Shown: one piece after another, positions 54,597 through 63,214 of the stretch
Position numbering within the stretch: the stretch's first letter is position 1
How the letters are laid out: each line of letters opens with the position of its first letter
Source: Pacificimonas aurantium
Lineage (GTDB): Bacteria; Pseudomonadota; Alphaproteobacteria; Sphingomonadales; Sphingomonadaceae
Direction of reading: 5' to 3'
Assembly (NCBI RefSeq): GCF_020092905.1
Contig: NZ_JAGSGB010000001.1
Span: 1,343,861-1,407,860, forward strand
Length of the DNA stretch: 64,000 nucleotides
The notes under the pieces: generated by a model
Databases searched by the model: none
Seen by the model: only the letters and a program-made list of their open reading frames with translations
Told to the model about the DNA's origin: nothing
Translations under genes and position numbers: made by a program

Positions 54597-55247
54597 TCAG
54601 GCCTCCAGCTGGGCCCCGAACACCAGGACGTTCTCCTCTTCGGAGATATGCACCTTCGTACCGCTCTCGTCCGCCAGCAGCGCGACGAGAAAGGCACTGG
54701 CCGCGCGCGGGGTCAGGGTGGTCAGCGAGGTGCCCGCTTCAAGCGTCCGGCGGACTTCCTCGTCCAGCAGGATACGCGGCCCTTCGGCGCGCACCGCGAT
54801 TTCGAACAGATCGCCGGAGGCTTCGCTGGCAACTGTCAGCGTGCCGCCGCGCAGGAGCGCGTCGCCCGCGATCATGGCCAGGTTCAGCAGCATTTTCGTG
54901 GCGCCCTTCGGCAGCGGATGGTCGCCGATCTGCCAATCGAGCGATATGCGCTTTTCCTCCGCGAACAGACCTTCCAGTGCGGAGTGTGCCTCGCGCGGGT
55001 CGATGCTGCTCCCGAACCCGCCAGCCGCGCCGAAGGCGAGGCGAAAGAATTTCAGCTTGTTTGCGGTCTGCCGCGCGCTGTCCGCCAGCAGCTCCATGCA
55101 GCGGCGGCGCATTTCGGGATCGGTTTCGTCGGCCAGCAGTTCCACGCCATTGTACAGCGACCCCACCGGGCTGACGAGGTCGTGGCACAGCCGCGAGCAC
55201 AGCAGGCTGGCGAAATCTGCCGGTTTCATAGGTACTGATTCAGCCAT
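54597..55247 (-). CDS. chpT: histidine phosphotransferase ChpT
   Basis: ChpT relays phosphate from the hybrid kinase CckA to CtrA and CpdR. The 216-residue protein is a degenerate histidine-kinase dimer: phospho-His22 in LLCSRLCHDLVSPVGSLYNG, helix LLADSARQTANKLKFFRLAFG, and a pseudo-ATPase C-terminal half (MLLNLAMIAGDALLRGG). ATG 55247 is chosen because AAGGGGG lies 8 bases upstream. It is 21 bases after the cold-shock gene and directly upstream of the CtrA box and the che genes. Confidence 0.92.
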   Translation of the reverse strand: MAESVPMKPADFASLLCSRLCHDLVSPVGSLYNGVELLADETDPEMRRRCMELLADSARQTANKLKFFRLAFGAAGGFGSSIDPREAHSALEGLFAEEKRISLDWQIGDHPLPKGATKMLLNLAMIAGDALLRGGTLTVASEASGDLFEIAVRAEGPRILLDEEVRRTLEAGTSLTTLTPRAASAFLVALLADESGTKVHISEEENVLVFGAQLEA

Positions 55248-55268
55248 GCGCACAGCCCCCTTTTTCGG

Positions 55269-55577
55269 TTAGCGCGGCAACGGTGGTTCCGTGTCGCCGT
55301 TTTTCCGCCCGGAATTCTGCGAAGCGGCACCATCCTTCGGGGAAGGGGGGCGGCTTGCGACCACATGAATGCCGAACGCCGAGACTCGCCCATCGTTCAA
55401 CTGGACCAATTCGAATTCGACCCGCTGATCCTCGGCCAGGTCCGAAAGCCCGCTCGATTTCAAAGCGGAGATATGCACGAACACGTCGATCGAGCCGAGG
55501 TCCGGGCGGATGAATCCAAATCCCTTCTTCGTGTCGAACCATTTGACGGTTCCCAATGCCAGAGTCGTGTCCCCCAA
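55269..55577 (-). CDS. cold-shock domain protein with C-terminal extension
   Basis: A CspA-type single-strand nucleic-acid-binding OB fold: [27 protein letters not shown] (RNP1 and RNP2 motifs). The 102-residue protein has about 30 extra residues after the domain (RPPSPKDG, Pro/Gly-rich and polar). The start is uncertain: TTG 55577 (this call) has no SD, and a TTG at 55556 would give the usual short N-terminus. It is followed by chpT on the same strand. Confidence 0.85.
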   Translation of the reverse strand: MGDTTLALGTVKWFDTKKGFGFIRPDLGSIDVFVHISALKSSGLSDLAEDQRVEFELVQLNDGRVSAFGIHVVASRPPSPKDGAASQNSGRKNGDTEPPLPR

Positions 55578-55586
55578 GTCAGCGTT

Positions 55587-55997
55587 TTAATCTTCGTCTA
55601 GGGCAATAGGCTGAAAGCGGCCATGGATTCCAGTGTTGCCGGCGATGAATCCGGCGATCCGGCCTTCCGCTGCGATAAGCCAGAGGCGCCCGTCGGGCTG
55701 CGCAAGCTTTGCGTCCGTTTCGGACGGATCGAACGTCCCGCTGGGGTGCGAGTGGTAATATCCCAAAAGCCTGGGGCCTCCCTGCCGCTCGGCGCGGAGG
55801 GCGGAGAAGAGCGCTTTCGGGTCGATTTCGAAACGGTGCCGGGGCGTCGGGGAAACGTTCGGGGCGGGAACTGCCTCCTCTATTCGCCGGTCCCCGCCGA
55901 ACAGAAGTCCGCAGGCTTCTTCGGGATGGACGCGCCGTTCATGGCTTCGGATGGACTCGGCGGCGATGCTTGTGATTTGCCAGGTCATGCGCGACAT
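55587..55997 (-). CDS. JAMM/Mov34-type metallopeptidase (JAB domain)
   Basis: A zinc isopeptidase fold of about 136 residues. The JAMM site is complete: the catalytic Glu in HPEEACGLLFGG and HSHPSGTFDPSETD (H-x-H-x7-S-x2-D). Bacterial relatives remove C-terminal residues from small ubiquitin-like sulfur carriers or act on unknown targets. Start is ATG 55997 (MSRMTWQITS) or 55988; the open frame further upstream (to 56267) is antisense to the synthase gene. Divergent from the RluA-type gene with about 10 bases between starts, so promoters overlap. Confidence 0.82.
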   Translation of the reverse strand: MSRMTWQITSIAAESIRSHERRVHPEEACGLLFGGDRRIEEAVPAPNVSPTPRHRFEIDPKALFSALRAERQGGPRLLGYYHSHPSGTFDPSETDAKLAQPDGRLWLIAAEGRIAGFIAGNTGIHGRFQPIALDED

Positions 55998-56007
55998 GTT
56001 GGCTGGC

Positions 56008-56967
56008 ATGGCAGAGCGCGAGACGAGCATCCAGATCGAGATTCCCGAAGGCTTTGCCGGTGACCGTCTGGACCGCGCGCTTGCAGCGCTTGCACCGCAT
56101 CTGTCGCGGGAGCGGTTGAAAAGCCTTCTGAAGGCCGGCGCGGTCTCCTCGTCGACCGGCCCCGAACGCCAGCCCTCTCGGAAGGTCCGCGCCGGCGAAC
56201 GCTTTGTCCTGGCCGTCCCGCAACCGGTTCCCGACAAGGCCCAGCCGCAGGATATCCCGCTCGCCATCGCCTTTGAGGACGATCATCTCATCGTCGTCGA
56301 CAAGCCTGCGGGTCTCGTCGTGCATCCGGCGGCGGGAAATCCGGACGGTACGCTGGTGAACGCGCTCCTCCACCATTGCGGCGGCAGTCTCAGCGGCATT
56401 GGCGGGGTGACCCGGCCGGGCATCGTCCACCGGATCGACAAGGACACCTCCGGCCTGCTCGTTGCCGCCAAGACGGCGCACGCGCATATGGGCCTCGCGG
56501 CGCAGTTTGCCGCGCACAGCGTCGGGCGCCGCTATTTCGCCGCCGTGCGCGGACGGCCCTCGCCGCCGTCCGGCCGTGTCGAAGGAAATATCGGCCGCTC
56601 GCCCAAGAACCGGAAGAAGATGGCCGTGCTCGAAGATGGGCGCGGCAAGCCCGCAGTCACGCATTACGAAACCGTGGACATCTTCGAGGAGGCGGCGCTG
56701 GTCCGCTGCCGGCTTGAAACGGGGCGTACGCACCAGGTGCGGGTGCACATGGCGGCTAAGGGCAATCCGCTTCTTGGTGACCCCCTGTACGGCGGGCGCG
56801 GCGGCAAGGGGGTAACGCGCTTATTGTCGCAGCTGGGGTTCCGCAGGCAGGCGCTTCACGCGGCATCGCTGCAATTCCTGCATCCGGAGACCCAAGAAAA
56901 TCTCTCTTTCGAAAGCCCGCTTCCGGGCGATATGCAGGAACTCGTGGCAGCCCTTTCCCGTTCCTAA
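56008..56967 (+). CDS. RluA-family pseudouridine synthase (RluD-like)
   Basis: A tRNA/rRNA pseudouridine synthase of 319 residues: N-terminal S4-like RNA-binding segment (RLDRALAALAPHLSRERLKS), then the catalytic domain with VVDKPAGLVVHPAAGN, VHRIDKDTSGLLVAAKT (catalytic Asp) and LETGRTHQVRVHMAA. The pattern is closest to RluD, which modifies helix 69 of 23S rRNA; the exact site cannot be fixed by eye. ATG 56008 gives the natural N-terminus (MAERETSIQIEIPEG). Confidence 0.9.
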   Translation: MAERETSIQIEIPEGFAGDRLDRALAALAPHLSRERLKSLLKAGAVSSSTGPERQPSRKVRAGERFVLAVPQPVPDKAQPQDIPLAIAFEDDHLIVVDKPAGLVVHPAAGNPDGTLVNALLHHCGGSLSGIGGVTRPGIVHRIDKDTSGLLVAAKTAHAHMGLAAQFAAHSVGRRYFAAVRGRPSPPSGRVEGNIGRSPKNRKKMAVLEDGRGKPAVTHYETVDIFEEAALVRCRLETGRTHQVRVHMAAKGNPLLGDPLYGGRGGKGVTRLLSQLGFRRQALHAASLQFLHPETQENLSFESPLPGDMQELVAALSRS

Positions 56968-57076
56968 ATTAGGGGACTGCCTGCCTCTACGCCGTAACGG
57001 GTGGAGCTACAGTACCGAAAAGACAAAGCGGCACGGGTGCCGTCGACGGGCCCGTAAGACTTCAGGAATGACGACC

Positions 57077-57982
57077 ATGGCGAAGAATACAGTACCGGCA
57101 ACCATTCCCGCCTTGGGCGGGGGCAATTCGCTCAACCGCTATCTCAGCGAGATCAAGAAATTTCCGATCCTCGAGCCCGAGGAGGAATATATGCTCGCCA
57201 AGCGGTGGAAGGAACATGCCGACCGCGATGCGGCTCACCGCCTCGTGACGAGTCACCTGCGCCTCGTTGCGAAGATTGCCATGGGCTATCGCGGCTACGG
57301 CTTGCCTGTCTCCGACCTGATTTCGGAGGGCAATGTCGGCTTGATGCAGGGCGTCAAGAAATTCGAACCCGACAAGGGATTTCGCCTGTCCACCTACGCC
57401 ATGTGGTGGATTCGCGCCTCCATCCAGGAATTCATCCTCCGCTCTTGGAGCCTCGTAAAGATCGGCACGACCGCCGCGCAGAAGAAGCTGTTTTTCAACC
57501 TGCGCCGCATGAAGAGCCAGATCGATGCGCTAGAGGACGGCGACCTTCATCCCGACGACGTGGCGCAGATCGCCAAGGAGCTGAAGGTTTCCGAGGACGA
57601 GGTCGTTTCGATGAACCGCCGCATGTCGCGTGGCGGCGATACCAGCCTGAATGCCCCGCTGCGCGCCGACGAAGGCGACAGCGAATGGCAGGACTGGTTG
57701 CAGGACGACGAACCGCTGCAGGACGAGGTGGTCGCCGACGAGCAGGAAGCGGACGTGCGCCACGATCTTCTGATCGAGGGGCTCGGTACGCTGAACGACC
57801 GTGAGCGGCACATCATCACCGAACGGCGCCTGACCGATGAACCGCAAACGCTCGAAGAGCTTAGCCAGGTTTATGACATCAGCCGCGAGCGGGTCCGCCA
57901 GATCGAGGTGCGCGCCTTCGAGAAATTGCAGAAGGCGATGAAGGACCTCGCCGAAGAGCGGAAACTGCTCGAGCCGGCCTGA
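57077..57982 (+). CDS. rpoH: heat-shock sigma factor RpoH (sigma32)
   Basis: RpoH directs transcription of chaperone and protease genes. The 301-residue protein has sigma2 (SHLRLVAKIAMGYRGYGLP, TYAMWWIRASIQEFILRSW), the RpoH box QKKLFFNLRRMK (chaperone contact and core binding) and sigma4 (TLEELSQVYDISRERVRQIE). I use the ATG at 57077 because AGGA is 9 bases upstream; the ATG at 57068 has AGG almost touching it. It stands alone about 110 bases after the synthase gene. Confidence 0.95.
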   Translation: MAKNTVPATIPALGGGNSLNRYLSEIKKFPILEPEEEYMLAKRWKEHADRDAAHRLVTSHLRLVAKIAMGYRGYGLPVSDLISEGNVGLMQGVKKFEPDKGFRLSTYAMWWIRASIQEFILRSWSLVKIGTTAAQKKLFFNLRRMKSQIDALEDGDLHPDDVAQIAKELKVSEDEVVSMNRRMSRGGDTSLNAPLRADEGDSEWQDWLQDDEPLQDEVVADEQEADVRHDLLIEGLGTLNDRERHIITERRLTDEPQTLEELSQVYDISRERVRQIEVRAFEKLQKAMKDLAEERKLLEPA

Positions 57983-58068
57983 GAGCCGCAAAAATTCGCG
58001 CAAATACGCCTTTGACCTTGGCCGCCGAACGCGGTTAGGCGGAATGAGGCGTAGAAAATTGGCGAAGT

Positions 58069-58794
58069 ATGGCGCGGTTGGGCCGCAAGAAACGGCGCGG
58101 GTTTCGTAAGAAACGGCGTATGAAGCCGCTCCGGTGGCTGCTGAAGGCGCTCGTCTTCGTCTTTCTCTTCACCATTCTGTGGGCGCTTCTTTACCGGTTC
58201 GTGCCGATCCCGGTGACCACTCCGCAGCTTGGCGATTATGTCGACGGGCAGACCGTGTATCGCAGCTGGACTCCGCTCGAGGAGATCAGCCCAAATCTCG
58301 TGCGCGCGGTGATCGCATCGGAAGACGCCAGGTTCTGCAGTCATAACGGCTTCGATATCGAAGCGATCGAGACCGCCATGAAGGCCAATGAGAAGGGCGG
58401 GCGGCTGCGCGGGGCCTCCACTATCTCCCAGCAGACGGCGAAGAACGCCTTTCTGTGGTCGGATCGAAACTGGCTGCGGAAGGGGCTCGAGGCTTACTTC
58501 ACGGGTCTGATCGAACTACTGTGGGGCAAGCACCGCATTATGGAGGTTTACCTCAACGTCGCGGAGATGGGGCCGGGCGTTTACGGTGCCGCGGCCGCTG
58601 CCCAATATCATTACGGTAAGTCCGCTGCCGATTTGTCTCCGAACGAAGCCGCGCGTCTTGCCGCGGTCCTTCCCAATCCGATCGAGCGCAACGCAGGCAA
58701 TCCGGGGCCCTTCGTGCGCCGCCATTCGGGCAATATCCAGCGATGGATCGGCATCGTCGATGCCGACGGCCAGGACGATTGCATCTTCGGCTGA
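58069..58794 (+). CDS. mtgA: monofunctional peptidoglycan transglycosylase
   Basis: MtgA polymerises lipid II glycan strands. The 241-residue protein has a very basic cytoplasmic N-terminus (RLGRKKRRGFRKKRRMK), one membrane helix (LLKALVFVFLFTILWALLY) and a GT51 domain with AVIASEDARFCSHNGFD (catalytic Glu), GASTISQQTAKN (the family Q-Q-T-KN) and IMEVYLNVAEMGPGVYG. No transpeptidase domain follows, fitting the monofunctional type. Confidence 0.93.
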   Translation: MARLGRKKRRGFRKKRRMKPLRWLLKALVFVFLFTILWALLYRFVPIPVTTPQLGDYVDGQTVYRSWTPLEEISPNLVRAVIASEDARFCSHNGFDIEAIETAMKANEKGGRLRGASTISQQTAKNAFLWSDRNWLRKGLEAYFTGLIELLWGKHRIMEVYLNVAEMGPGVYGAAAAAQYHYGKSAADLSPNEAARLAAVLPNPIERNAGNPGPFVRRHSGNIQRWIGIVDADGQDDCIFG

Positions 58795-58830
58795 TCCCGG
58801 CCAGCGGTCGCCGAGAGGCTTACCGCCCGC

Positions 58831-59154
58831 CTAGAAGGGCAGCTTGAAACCGGGCGGCAGCGGAAGGCTCGACGTCATCTTCGACATCTCTTCCGCCGAC
58901 TTCGCGTCCGCCTTGCCGCGCGCATCGTTGAAGGCGGCCGTCACCAGGTCCTCCAGCATTTCCTTATCGTCCGGCGTCATCAGGCTGTCGTCGATCGACA
59001 CGCCGAGAATCCGGCCCTTGGCGGTCGCGCGGACCTTCACCATGCCGCCGCCGGCTTCGCCCGTGACTTCGATCTCGTCGAGCTTGGCCTGGGCCTTGTT
59101 CATCTCATCCTGGACGCCCTGGGCGGCCTTCATGATGTCTTCGAGCGAATTCAT
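58831..59154 (-). CDS. ybaB: YbaB/EbfC nucleoid-associated protein
   Basis: A 107-residue DNA-binding protein of the YbaB/EbfC family: QGVQDEMNKAQAKLDEIEVT, VKVRATAKGRILGVSID and LEDLVTAAFNDARGKAD. It overlaps the dnaX stop by 4 bases (ATGA), the usual dnaX-ybaB operon. Confidence 0.93.
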   Translation of the reverse strand: MNSLEDIMKAAQGVQDEMNKAQAKLDEIEVTGEAGGGMVKVRATAKGRILGVSIDDSLMTPDDKEMLEDLVTAAFNDARGKADAKSAEEMSKMTSSLPLPPGFKLPF

Positions 59155-60932
59155 AGTGCTGTCCTCTGCCTGTCGTCAGGCGCCTCGCCATCGCGCGCGC
59201 CGTCATTTTCAGTCTCCAGCTCATAGCCTACCAGTTCGGCATCGGGAAAGGCGTCGAGCAGCTTCTTCACATTCGGGTCCGACATGACGCGCTGCCGTTC
59301 GGCGGCGATGCGGGCATCTTCGCGCGCCTTCTTCGACATGGCGCCCGGGTCGTCCTGGAAGACGATACGCAGGTCCGCGCCGAGCTGTTCGCGCAGCGTC
59401 GTCTTCATACGCCCGACCAGATCGCGGTCCTCCCGGCCGGATAGCACCAGGTCCTCGCCCTCATAGCGCACCACGCCGACCTCGTCGTGCAGCCATGCCT
59501 CGACGCGGGGGTCCGCCTTCACGAAGAAATCGAGCAGCTGGTCGAATTCGCGGGGCAGGCCTTCGATCTGCGGGGAACGGGCCGGGGTTTCGGAACCCTC
59601 CGGCCCGGCTGCCCCCGCTTCGCGTTCGGCAATATCCTCGCTCAGCATAGCAGTCGGGACCGATGCAGGGGCGGCACGATCCGCCGCCGGAGCCGGGCCC
59701 GCGTCGCTGTCACTGGCCCGATCCAGCGCCTTCATCAGCGCACCCGGATCGGGCATCTGCGCGGCATGGATCGTCCGCAAGATCGCCATTTCGGCGGTTT
59801 CCAGCGGCATCGTCCCGCGCTTCACTTCTTCCAGGCCTTTCAGCAGCAGTTGCCACAGGCGGTGGAGCGTGGCCGGGCCGACCTGCTCTGCCCACTCGGA
59901 CAGTTTCTGCCGCCCTTCCGGCCCGGTCGTCAGATCGGGGTCTGCGCCAAGCTGCATGCGCGTGATGGCGTGCACCTGGCCCAGCAACGCCTCGACCGTC
60001 TGGTCGGGCGCGGCACCAGCGACATATTGCGCGTTCAACTCGTCCAGCGCGGCTTTGGCATCGCCGTCCAGAATATGGCCGAGCAGGGTCCGCACCCGCG
60101 CCCGGTCGGCGAGGCCCAGCATGCCGCGGACCGCCTCAGCCGTGACCAGGCCCGATCCGTGCGCGATCGCCTGGTCGAGCAGCGACAGCCCGTCGCGCAC
60201 GGACCCGTCGGCGGCGGATGCGATCTGCTTCAGCGCGGCTTCTTCGATATCGACGCCTTCGGTCGCGGCGATGGTCTTGAAATGGTCGAACAGCAGTTCG
60301 GGGGGGATGCGGCGCAGGTCGAAGCGCTGGGTGCGCGACAGCACCGTCACCGGCACCTTCTCGACCTCGGTCGTCGCCATGATGAACTTCACATGCGCGG
60401 GCGGCTCTTCCAGGGTCTTCAGAAGCGCGTTGAAGGCGTTCTTCGACAGCATGTGGACTTCGTCGATGATGTAGATCTTGTAGCGCGCCGACACCGCCGC
60501 ATAGCGTGAGGCGTCGATGATCTCGCGCATGTCGTCGACACCGGTATGGGAAGCGGCGTCCATTTCCACCACGTCGATGAAGCGTCCCTCGGTGATTGCC
60601 CGGCAGGGCTCGCAGACGCCGCACGGGTCGATGGTCGGCCCGCCGTCGCCATCGGGACCGATGCAGTTCAACGCTTTCGCGATCAGCCGTGCGGTCGAGG
60701 TCTTCCCCACGCCGCGCACCCCGGTCATCAGGAAGGCGTGCGCGATGCGATCCTTCTCGATCGCATTCGCCAGCGTCTTCACCATCGCGTCCTGTCCGAT
60801 CAGGTCGCTGAAGCGAGTCGGGCGGTATTTGCGGGCAAGAACCAGATAGGGCTGGGCGGGCGCGTCCGCAGGAGCCGCAGCATCATCCTCGACGGGACCG
60901 TCTTCCTGCGACTCTAGGCTGAAATCTGACAT
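59151..60932 (-). CDS. dnaX: DNA polymerase III subunits gamma/tau
   Basis: The clamp-loader ATPase, 593 residues. Walker A GVRGVGKTSTARLIAK, zinc cysteines in PCGVCEPCR and Cys upstream (CIGPDGDGG), Walker B IIDEVHMLSKNAFNALLKT, SRC-like sensor TVLSRTQRFDLRRI. Domain III (AVRGMLGLADRARVR) and a tau-type C-terminal part complete it. The C-terminus has an Ala/Pro-rich linker. No A-rich slippery heptamer suggestive of programmed frameshifting was noticed. It is preceded on the same strand by the SRP RNA. Confidence 0.95.
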   Translation of the reverse strand: MSDFSLESQEDGPVEDDAAAPADAPAQPYLVLARKYRPTRFSDLIGQDAMVKTLANAIEKDRIAHAFLMTGVRGVGKTSTARLIAKALNCIGPDGDGGPTIDPCGVCEPCRAITEGRFIDVVEMDAASHTGVDDMREIIDASRYAAVSARYKIYIIDEVHMLSKNAFNALLKTLEEPPAHVKFIMATTEVEKVPVTVLSRTQRFDLRRIPPELLFDHFKTIAATEGVDIEEAALKQIASAADGSVRDGLSLLDQAIAHGSGLVTAEAVRGMLGLADRARVRTLLGHILDGDAKAALDELNAQYVAGAAPDQTVEALLGQVHAITRMQLGADPDLTTGPEGRQKLSEWAEQVGPATLHRLWQLLLKGLEEVKRGTMPLETAEMAILRTIHAAQMPDPGALMKALDRASDSDAGPAPAADRAAPASVPTAMLSEDIAEREAGAAGPEGSETPARSPQIEGLPREFDQLLDFFVKADPRVEAWLHDEVGVVRYEGEDLVLSGREDRDLVGRMKTTLREQLGADLRIVFQDDPGAMSKKAREDARIAAERQRVMSDPNVKKLLDAFPDAELVGYELETENDGARDGEAPDDRQRTAL

Positions 60933-61054
60933 CGGATGAGGTTAGCGAGATGACCGCAGATAGTCATCCCGGCGCAGGACCAGATCTTGGCATCGCGGGC
61001 CTTCCCCTTGCGGCAGCGCCGACCACTGCCTTGGCAAAATCTACATGAATGTGA

Positions 61055-61150
61055 GGGGTGGGAGCCGGAACGACCCGCAAGCGGTATCGTTACGGCTGCT
61101 TCCTTCCGGACCTGACCGGGTTCGCGAGCGCTACGTCCGCCCGACTCCCG
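61055..61150 (-). ncRNA. ffs: signal recognition particle RNA (4.5S type)
   Basis: On the minus strand the universal domain IV loop reads GGTCAGGTCCGGAAGGAAGC AGCC (span 61116-61092), the site bound by Ffh. The ends pair: GGGAGTCGG (61149-61141) with CCGGCTCCC (61068-61060). Length about 95 nt. It is between dnaX and the divergent nudC gene. Confidence 0.93.
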
Positions 61151-61217
61151 CGCGGTCATATGGCGCGCCAAGCCTATGCTTGCAAGGGCGCAGGGCGTCT
61201 GCTTTCTCTCGCCGCCC

Positions 61218-62108
61218 ATGCCCAGTCTCTTCGACCGCCCCTTCACGCCCGCTTCCGTCGGCCTCACCGGCCATGACTTCGACCGCGCAGACGAGCTGCG
61301 CCGCGACGATGAGGCGCTGTTCGCCGCGCGCATGCATCCGGGCGCGCGCTGGCTGATGATGGACGAGCTCAGCCCGCATCTCGATGCTGACGGCGCGCTC
61401 GTCTGGTCGCGGCGCATCGACCTTCCCGATGGCTGCGAGAGCGTCTTTCTCGGGTTCGAAGACGGCGTGCCGCGCTTTGCCGCCGCCGGCTGCTGCGATC
61501 CGGACGAGGGTCAGAAGGCCGATGCCCGGGGCGCTGCGATGCAGCTTCCTGCGCGCGACGGCGCAATCGTCGCGCAGGCGCGGTCGCTGCTCGACTGGCA
61601 TGGCCGGCACCGCTTCTGCGGCTCCTGCGGCAGTTCGACGGAGCTTGCCAAGGGCGGTCATGCCCGCGTTTGCGCGGGGTGTAGCATGGAGCATTTTCCG
61701 CGTACCGACCCGGTCGTGATCATGCTCGCCGTTACGGACACGCATGCGCTCGTCGGCCGTCAGCCCGGCTTTCCGGCCGGCATGATGTCCGCGCTGGCCG
61801 GCTTCGTCGAACATGGTGAGAGCCTGGAGGAAGCCGTGCGGCGCGAAATCCTCGAGGAGGCAGGGGTGCGAACGGGCCGCGTCGCCTATGTGGCGAGCCA
61901 GCCATGGCCCTTTCCATATTCGCTGATGATGGGCGCCTTTGCAGAGGCCGAGACCACCGATATCCGCGTCGACGAAGACGAGCTGGAGGAGGCGCGCTGG
62001 GTCTCGAAGGCCGATGTCGCCTCTGCGCTCGACGGCGAGGCTGAGTTCTTTCTGCCTCCGCCTTTTGCGATCGCCCACACGCTCCTACGTACCTGGGCAG
62101 ACAGCTGA
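61218..62108 (+). CDS. nudC: NADH pyrophosphatase / NAD-cap decapping hydrolase NudC
   Basis: A Nudix hydrolase that cuts NADH and removes NAD caps from RNA. The 296-residue protein has the zinc ribbon FCGSCGSSTELAKGGHARVC, the NudC tag SQPWPFPYSLMMGAF and a Nudix box (GFVEHGESLEEAVRREILEE and AGV). Start ATG 61218 (MPSLFDRPFTPAS) is preferred; the frame to 61176 is open. Its promoter must lie across from the SRP RNA. Confidence 0.92.
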   Translation: MPSLFDRPFTPASVGLTGHDFDRADELRRDDEALFAARMHPGARWLMMDELSPHLDADGALVWSRRIDLPDGCESVFLGFEDGVPRFAAAGCCDPDEGQKADARGAAMQLPARDGAIVAQARSLLDWHGRHRFCGSCGSSTELAKGGHARVCAGCSMEHFPRTDPVVIMLAVTDTHALVGRQPGFPAGMMSALAGFVEHGESLEEAVRREILEEAGVRTGRVAYVASQPWPFPYSLMMGAFAEAETTDIRVDEDELEEARWVSKADVASALDGEAEFFLPPPFAIAHTLLRTWADS

Positions 62109-62160
62109 ACCAACGATCGGGCGGGCGGAACCGCCGGGAAAGGATGCGCGCTCTAGGGCT

Positions 62161-62703
62161 ATGGCACCGCGCAAATCATGGGGGTTTCCCCGCTGGGGAG
62201 ACTATGACGCAAAAGGGTTCGAGGCCGCGACCGTGCGCCTGTGCGACCGGCATGGCTGCGAGGAGAAGGGCGACTTCCCCGCGCCCAAGTCCCCGAACAG
62301 CAAGGACCGCTGGTATTTCTGTCAGAAGCACGCGGCGGAATACAACAAGAACTGGAACTATTTCGAGGGCCTGACCAAGGAGCAGAAGGCACAGCGGGAG
62401 GCCGAAGAGGCCGCCGCCGCCTCGCACAGCCAGTCCGCCCAGTGGGGCTGGGCCGGGTCGGGCGATGGCAGCCGCAGCCGCGCCGAGATGGACGCTCTCG
62501 AGCTGTTCGAACTCGATCCCGACGCGGAGTTTACCGCGGTGAAGCTCGCCTACCGCAAATGGGCGAAGGACAATCATCCCGACCGCCACCCGGGCGACCG
62601 CGAGGCGGAAAAGCGCTTCCAGGCCGGGCAGGCGGCCTACGAGATCCTGAAGCGCGCCGAGGATATGAAGGTCTGGAAAGGCCCCGACGGGGAGCAGGAC
62701 TGA
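62161..62703 (+). CDS. J-domain (DnaJ-like) protein
   Basis: A 180-residue protein with a C-terminal J domain (about 125-175): LFELDPDAEFTAVKLAYRKW, the HPD motif in DNHPDRHPGD, and FQAGQAAYEILKRA. The N-terminal 80 residues contain Cys/His pairs (RLCDRHGCEEKGDFPAP, WYFCQKHAAEYNKNWNYF), a possible metal-binding element conserved in alphaproteobacterial relatives. It would recruit Hsp70 (DnaK) to an unknown client. It lies between nudC and the 2Fe-2S protein. Confidence 0.85.
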   Translation: MAPRKSWGFPRWGDYDAKGFEAATVRLCDRHGCEEKGDFPAPKSPNSKDRWYFCQKHAAEYNKNWNYFEGLTKEQKAQREAEEAAAASHSQSAQWGWAGSGDGSRSRAEMDALELFELDPDAEFTAVKLAYRKWAKDNHPDRHPGDREAEKRFQAGQAAYEILKRAEDMKVWKGPDGEQD

Positions 62704-62710
62704 CTCGCCG

Positions 62711-63028
62711 GTGAAGAGGGTTCGTTCGAACTGGCAGGGCGCCGTCCTTGTCTGCGGGAAATGCCAGAAGAAGCTGAAGGGCGGCTTCGGTCCGAAGCGA
62801 AAGAACTCGCTAACGAAGGAGCTGCGCGCACATTGCGGGCTCGCCAAGGGGCGCAAGGGACGGCTTGGCATCGTCGAGGTGAAGTGTCTCGATATCTGCC
62901 CGAAAAAGGCGGTCGTCGCCCTCAATACCAACCATAGCGGCGTCTGGCAGATCATCGAGCCCGGCAGCGACATGGAGCATGTGACCGCCGCTCTCGGCAT
63001 CGACTGCCAGGCCGAACCCGGCAGCTGA
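62711..63028 (+). CDS. thioredoxin-like [2Fe-2S] ferredoxin-domain protein
   Basis: A 105-residue protein with cysteines in LVCGKCQKKL, HCGLAKG and CLDICPKKA, followed by LNTNHSGVWQIIEPG; this is the (2Fe-2S) thioredoxin-like ferredoxin group common in sphingomonads. The function is unknown (electron carrier). Starts GTG 62711, seven bases after the J-domain stop, so probably co-transcribed. Confidence 0.78.
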   Translation: MKRVRSNWQGAVLVCGKCQKKLKGGFGPKRKNSLTKELRAHCGLAKGRKGRLGIVEVKCLDICPKKAVVALNTNHSGVWQIIEPGSDMEHVTAALGIDCQAEPGS

Positions 63029-63214
63029 TGCTCGGGCGGCCCGCCGCCGCGCGAAAACGCAACAGGTTCGTCACACTACATGACTAGGCAGCGCCCTGCT
63101 CGAGTCCGGAAATTCGCGTTCCGGGCCCGTTCGCAGGTCCTGCGAACGGCGAACAGTTCGGTTCGCCAGGGGCCTGCTACCCGCGAATGCCAGGTCAAAA
63201 AGGGGCAAGGCGAC

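Noticed and set aside
53156..55174. 672-residue plus-strand ORF across cheA and chpT
   Set aside because: It is antisense to two well-defined genes and rich in Arg/Gly/His as expected for high-GC shadow frames; the same holds for other long antisense frames such as 34727-36628 and 12486-14084.
61067..61091. GGAAC-N16-CGTT on the plus strand, a full EcfG-type promoter match 127 bases ahead of nudC
   Set aside because: It lies wholly inside the SRP RNA gene read antisense, where the sequence is fixed by RNA pairing. About two such matches are expected by chance in the window, so it is not called, although nudC transcription from it cannot be excluded.
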